Source: Rhodocyclaceae bacterium
Lineage (GTDB): Bacteria > Pseudomonadota > Gammaproteobacteria > Burkholderiales > Rhodocyclaceae
Assembly: GCA_013821865.1 (NCBI GenBank)
Contig: PNJM01000093.1
Span: 1 to 8,868, forward strand
Length of the DNA stretch: 8,868 nucleotides
Direction of reading: 5' to 3'
Shown here: positions 7,064-8,868 of the stretch, piece after piece
Numbering within the stretch: the first letter of the stretch is position 1
How the letters are laid out: each line of letters starts with the position of its first letter
The notes under the pieces: generated by a model
Seen by the model: only the letters and a program-made list of their open reading frames with translations
What the model was told of the DNA's origin: nothing
The model's database searches: none
Made by a program: the position numbers and the translations under genes

Positions 7064-7092
7064 AGGATAAAGGAAAACCTCGAAAAGTTCAA
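7064..7092 (-). promoter_or_regulatory. sigma70-type promoter for hss
   Basis: TTGAAC (7087-7092) and TATCCT (7064-7069) on the minus strand have a 17-base spacer. The start would be near 7057, leaving a leader of about 50 bases. A perfect 10-base palindrome, GTCCGCGGAC (7094-7103), lies directly upstream of the -35 box and could be a regulator site. The spacing and both boxes are good. Confidence 0.6.
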
Positions 7093-7140
7093 TGTCCGCG
7101 GACAAGGCCGAAGACCCGGCGCGGCCTGTCGCGGGCCGGT

Positions 7141-7170
7141 TTCGCGGGGATTTTGTTCGGGGCGTAGAAT
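7141..7170 (+). promoter_or_regulatory. candidate promoter for the DUF454 gene
   Basis: TAGAAT (7165-7170) is a good -10 box. The only -35 candidate at about the right distance, TTCGCG (7141-7146, 18-base spacer), is weak. The position, 26 bases before the proposed GTG start, is reasonable for this divergent gene. Confidence 0.4.
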
Positions 7171-7184
7171 CACCCGCTTTCGGC

Positions 7185-7194
7185 AGGGAAGAGG
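7185..7194 (+). promoter_or_regulatory. ribosome-binding site supporting a GTG start
   Basis: The purine-rich AGGGAAGAGG lies immediately before GTG at 7196, with GGGAA five bases away. The in-frame ATG at 7223 has no comparable site, so GTG is preferred. Confidence 0.5.
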
Positions 7195-7195
7195 C

Positions 7196-7618
7196 GTGGA
7201 AAGACGCGATTACAGCACCGAGATGCGCAAGCACGACTCGCTCGCCGTGCGCCTCATGTTCGTTGCGCTCGGCACGCTGTTCGTGGCCATCGGCATTGCC
7301 GGCATCCTCCTGCCGGTGCTGCCGACCACGCCGTTCATGCTCCTGGCCGCCGCCTGCTATGCCCGCGCCTCGACGCGCTTCTACAACTGGCTGCTCAACA
7401 ACCGCGTGTTCGGTCCGACCATCCTCGAATGGCGGCGCCACCGCAGCATCCCGTACCGGGTGAAATGGACCGCCATACTGCTCATGGCGGTGACGCTGGG
7501 CATCTCCATCGTTTTTTTCGTGCCCTGGCCCGAACTGCAGGCCGCCCTGGCAATCTTCGGCGTGCTGCTCGGCGCGTATCTCTACAACATCCCCTCGCGC
7601 GACCGAAAGGCTAAGTAA
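7196..7618 (+). CDS. YbaN/DUF454 family inner-membrane protein
   Basis: A small membrane protein of 140 residues (131 if ATG at 7223 is used) related to E. coli YbaN, whose function is unknown. The family signature LPVLPTTPFMLLAAACYARAS spans about 39-59. It is followed by RFYNWLLNNRVFGPTI and a basic stretch, EWRRHRSIP (78-86). Hydrophobic segments lie at about 20-41, 92-109 and 114-130. The N-terminus is charged and without a signal peptide. The GTG start is chosen for its ribosome-binding site. The gene is divergent from hss. Its last eight bases overlap, on the opposite strand, the stop-codon end of the gene stub at 7611-7682. The longer open frame extending back to 6803 is antisense to hss and is not real. 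Confidence 0.88.
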   Translation: MERRDYSTEMRKHDSLAVRLMFVALGTLFVAIGIAGILLPVLPTTPFMLLAAACYARASTRFYNWLLNNRVFGPTILEWRRHRSIPYRVKWTAILLMAVTLGISIVFFVPWPELQAALAIFGVLLGAYLYNIPSRDRKAK

Positions 7619-7682
7619 TTTCCCAGTCCTCCACCGGGCCTCGCACCACCTCGAACAGCGGATGCGCCAGTGGCTGCCACGT
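7611..7682 (-). pseudogene. C-terminal stub of an unidentified chromosomal gene
   Basis: The 23 codons TWQPLAHPLFEVVRGPVEDW followed by EIT and TAG use almost entirely GC-ending codons, like the core genes here. They read like the true end of a protein, and the stub overlaps the DUF454 gene tail by eight bases in a natural convergent arrangement. Upstream the composition drops abruptly and vapC begins, so the rest of the gene appears to have been lost or displaced. I do not recognise the family. The stub is in the same frame as vapC, just beyond the vapC TGA. Confidence 0.45.
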
Positions 7683-7715
7683 AGTACAGAACTTCGGTTT
7701 TCGGAGCGAGCGCGA

Positions 7716-8150
7716 TCATTCGCGTCTCGCCATACTCGAACCGCTCATCAACCCTTCTGGAAACACCGAGCGGAGACCAAGGTAGTGAACAAACGGATCG
7801 AAATCTCTGTCGCTGAACAACAAAGTGTAGCCACTTTCAATACAGCGGGTCGCAATCACCGTATCAATAGTTTTGCGTACAGTGATCCCTCGCGCGCGCA
7901 AAGCTCGGAAGTTCTTGGCCGCTTGAATCACCATGTCTTGCCCGCCCAGTTCAACGACAACCAACGAGGTAAGCAACTTTCTGGCTTGGTTAAACTCACG
8001 GTCGCTTCCAAACCCCTGGAGTACCTCGGTCAAAATAAGGTCTCCGATGGCAACTGGCTCCGTCCCCAGCAGGGCATCGAGCTTCTCAGCCTCCGGCGCT
8101 GCGGTTCCTCGAAAGTAGTCGATCCAAACGCTGGAATCGACCAAGATCAC
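7716..8150 (-). CDS. vapC: VapC-type PIN-domain toxin ribonuclease
   Basis: A type II toxin that cleaves RNA with a Mg2+-dependent PIN nuclease site and is held inactive by VapB. The 144 residues start MILVDSSVWIDYF, and the four acidic residues of the PIN site are visible: Asp5, Glu42 (TEVLQG), Asp96 (TIDTVIA) and Asp114 (SDRDFD). The GTG start at 8150 overlaps the vapB TGA by four bases (GTGA), with GAGGA (8158-8162) seven bases upstream, so translation is coupled. The last dozen or so residues (PEGLMSGSSMARRE) extend past the usual VapC end after LGLR. They may be read from foreign sequence at a junction. Base composition is clearly lower in GC than in the flanking core genes, consistent with horizontal acquisition. 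Confidence 0.93.
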   Translation of the reverse strand: MILVDSSVWIDYFRGTAAPEAEKLDALLGTEPVAIGDLILTEVLQGFGSDREFNQARKLLTSLVVVELGGQDMVIQAAKNFRALRARGITVRKTIDTVIATRCIESGYTLLFSDRDFDPFVHYLGLRSVFPEGLMSGSSMARRE

Positions 8151-8341
8151 TTGTCGGTCCTCATCGCGTCAAGATCGCCTTGCCAGTTCAGTTTGCCGCG
8201 AAAGCGCCGAATCTGCTCTTGTTGGCGCAAACGCAGCACTGTGCGCAGCCCGAGTTCAACCGCTTCGCGCTTGGTTTTCAGCCCCGTCGCCCGGAGCGTA
8301 TCGTTCATAAGTTTGTCGTCAATTACAATGTTTGTTCGCAT
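8147..8341 (-). CDS. vapB: VapB-type antitoxin
   Basis: A 64-residue antitoxin of the VapB family that pairs with the VapC toxin. The N-terminal half, MRTNIVIDDKLMNDTLRATG and then KTKREAVELGLRTVL, is the ribbon-helix-helix-like dimerisation and DNA-binding part. The C-terminal RRFRGKLNWQGDLDAMR is the segment that typically wraps the PIN toxin and neutralises it. It is the first gene of the operon and overlaps vapC by four bases. AGAGGAG (8351-8357) lies nine bases before the ATG. A perfect -10 box and an inverted repeat lie just upstream, as expected for autoregulation by the VapBC complex. Confidence 0.93.
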   Translation of the reverse strand: MRTNIVIDDKLMNDTLRATGLKTKREAVELGLRTVLRLRQQEQIRRFRGKLNWQGDLDAMRTDK

Positions 8342-8374
8342 AGTGTGTATCTCCTCTAATATCCATACACATTA
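8341..8374. promoter_or_regulatory. inverted-repeat operator of vapBC
   Basis: TAGTGTGTAT (8341-8350) and ATACACATTA (8365-8374) are inverted repeats matching at 9 of 10 positions with a 14-base spacer. One arm overlaps the -10 box and the other touches the vapB start codon. The Shine-Dalgarno lies in between. Binding here would block both the polymerase and ribosome regions, fitting conditional autorepression by VapB/VapC. Confidence 0.6.
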
Positions 8375-8397
8375 TAGCGCCAAACAGTTTGCCGCAA
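8371..8397 (-). promoter_or_regulatory. vapBC promoter
   Basis: TATAAT (8371-8376, minus strand) is a perfect -10 box. The -35 region is weak: TTGCGG (8392-8397) at a 15-base spacing, or overlapping TTTGCG/TTTTGC at 16-17. The start would fall near 8364, giving a leader of about 23 bases. Confidence 0.6.
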
Positions 8398-8428
8398 AAC
8401 ATAACGAATAAGGTTAGATCGCGATCGC

Positions 8429-8632
8429 GAAGCGATCATCGATGCCACCACGGGCGAGATCCACCGCGCGCACATCTTCGTCGCCGTGCTGGGCGCCTCG
8501 AACTACACGTACGCCTGCGCCACCGCCACCGCCGCCGAAACCCAGGCCGATTGGTTAGCCGGCCTGGGCCGTGCCCTGAATTTCATCGGCGGCGTGCCTG
8601 AACTGATCGTTCCCGACAATCCCCGGGCCCTT
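8429..8632 (+). pseudogene. internal fragment of an IS21-family transposase (IstA type)
   Basis: About 68 codons match the integrase-like core of IS21 IstA transposases. The visible blocks are IIDATTGEIHRAHIFVAVLG, then ASNYTYACATAT, ADWLAGLGRALNF and GGVPELIVPDNPRAL. The Asp in VPDN is probably the second catalytic acid. The first catalytic Asp, the N-terminal helix-turn-helix and everything after the second Asp region are missing. The fragment begins next to a perfect palindrome, TCGCGATCGCGA (8419-8430), right after the vapBC promoter. It ends abruptly near 8632, where the frame continues into group II intron maturase. It has no plausible start except GTG at 8486, so it is a non-functional relic. 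Confidence 0.82.
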
Positions 8633-8803
8633 ACCTTGGGGGTCGGCAAGCGCACGGCGATCCTGACGGGCATCAGCGGCAAGAGCTACTGGCACCTGTC
8701 GCGGTCGCAGGCGACGCAAATGGGGATGACGAACGATTGGTTGAAAGCGCAGGGGCTGGTGAGTATCCGCGACCTGTGGATGAAGGCTCACGGCTACGCA
8801 TGA
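8633..8803 (+). pseudogene. C-terminal fragment of a group II intron reverse transcriptase/maturase
   Basis: The last 56 codons of this frame read as the C-terminal end of an LtrA-type intron-encoded protein. The recognisable part is GKSYWHLSRSQATQMGMTN, then DWLKAQGLVSIRDLWMKAHG and YA before TGA. The reverse transcriptase and most of the maturase domain are missing, so the protein cannot work. It is joined in frame to IS21 transposase at about 8632. Twenty-seven bases after the stop begins the intron's RNA domain V, the normal position for this end of the maturase, so the 3' part of the intron is collinear and authentic. Confidence 0.8.
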
Positions 8804-8830
8804 GGCAAATCGTGTGCGCCCTGTCGATGA

Positions 8831-8862
8831 ACCGCCCGGTGCGGACCCGCATGCCGGGTGGT
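8831..8862 (+). ncRNA. group II intron domain V (3' catalytic core)
   Basis: The sequence folds into the diagnostic domain V hairpin. A lower stem of nine pairs (8831-8839 with 8854-8862) includes one G-U pair (8834-8859). A two-base bulge, TG (8852-8853), follows on the 3' side. An upper stem TGCG/CGCA (8840-8843 with 8848-8851) closes the loop GACC. With the G-U pair as guide, the catalytic triad is CGC (8833-8835), as in group IIC introns. Domain VI and the intron's 3' end lie beyond the window. Confidence 0.75.
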
Positions 8863-8868
8863 GTGGGG

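Noticed and set aside
7116..7139. CCGGC/GCCGG hairpin in the hss/DUF454 spacer
   Set aside because: Five-base GC stem with a 14-base loop, not distinguishable from chance in this composition.
7006..7173. N-terminal extension of hss to the ATG at 7173
   Set aside because: Would cross the TTGAAC/TATCCT promoter and adds a Pro/Arg-rich segment absent from known homospermidine synthases.
6803..7195. N-terminal extension of the DUF454 protein
   Set aside because: Antisense to hss and through the divergent promoters; family proteins are about 125-140 residues.
7662..8411. 249-codon plus-strand frame across vapBC
   Set aside because: Antisense to a canonical vapBC operon with catalytic residues, overlapping genes and its own promoter.

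Overview
This is a GC-rich chromosomal segment. Gene content and order (topoisomerase, smg, dprA, LysM protein on one strand; def, fmt, htpX divergent on the other) are typical of Betaproteobacteria. The presence of a topoisomerase III-like gene beside smg and of a bacterial homospermidine synthase suggests a Rhodocyclales-type organism. The taxonomic call is an inference from remembered synteny, not from a search.

Layout. Positions 1-3062 (minus strand, read right to left) hold a LysM cell-envelope protein, dprA, smg and the first 96 codons of a topB-like topoisomerase. LysM and dprA are almost touching. smg is separated from dprA by a short spacer built of AT-rich heptamer repeats. topB has its own sigma70-like promoter behind smg. 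Positions 3063-3191 are a divergent regulatory spacer with two perfect palindromes. Positions 3192-5540 (plus strand) hold def and fmt, which together remove and add the N-formyl group of initiator methionine, followed by the heat-shock membrane protease htpX. htpX is preceded by a near-canonical sigma32 promoter whose -35 element overlaps the fmt stop codon. A convergent spacer with two hairpins separates htpX from a minus-strand homospermidine synthase gene (5587-7005). That gene is divergent from a small DUF454/YbaN membrane protein gene (7196-7618), with good promoter candidates between them.

The last 1.25 kb is an accessory scrap-yard. It starts with the C-terminal stub of an otherwise missing GC-rich gene (7611-7682). 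Next is a complete, lower-GC vapBC toxin-antitoxin operon (7716-8341, minus) with a perfect TATAAT box and an inverted-repeat operator. It ends with a plus-strand mosaic in which a piece of an IS21-type transposase is fused in frame to the C-terminus of a group II intron maturase. The maturase piece is followed at the window edge by the intron's RNA domain V.

I found no CRISPR array, tRNA or rRNA, and no complete defence system other than vapBC. The most unusual items are the IS21/group II intron chimera, the heptamer-repeat spacer, the htpX heat-shock promoter, and the scar where vapBC meets a truncated gene.
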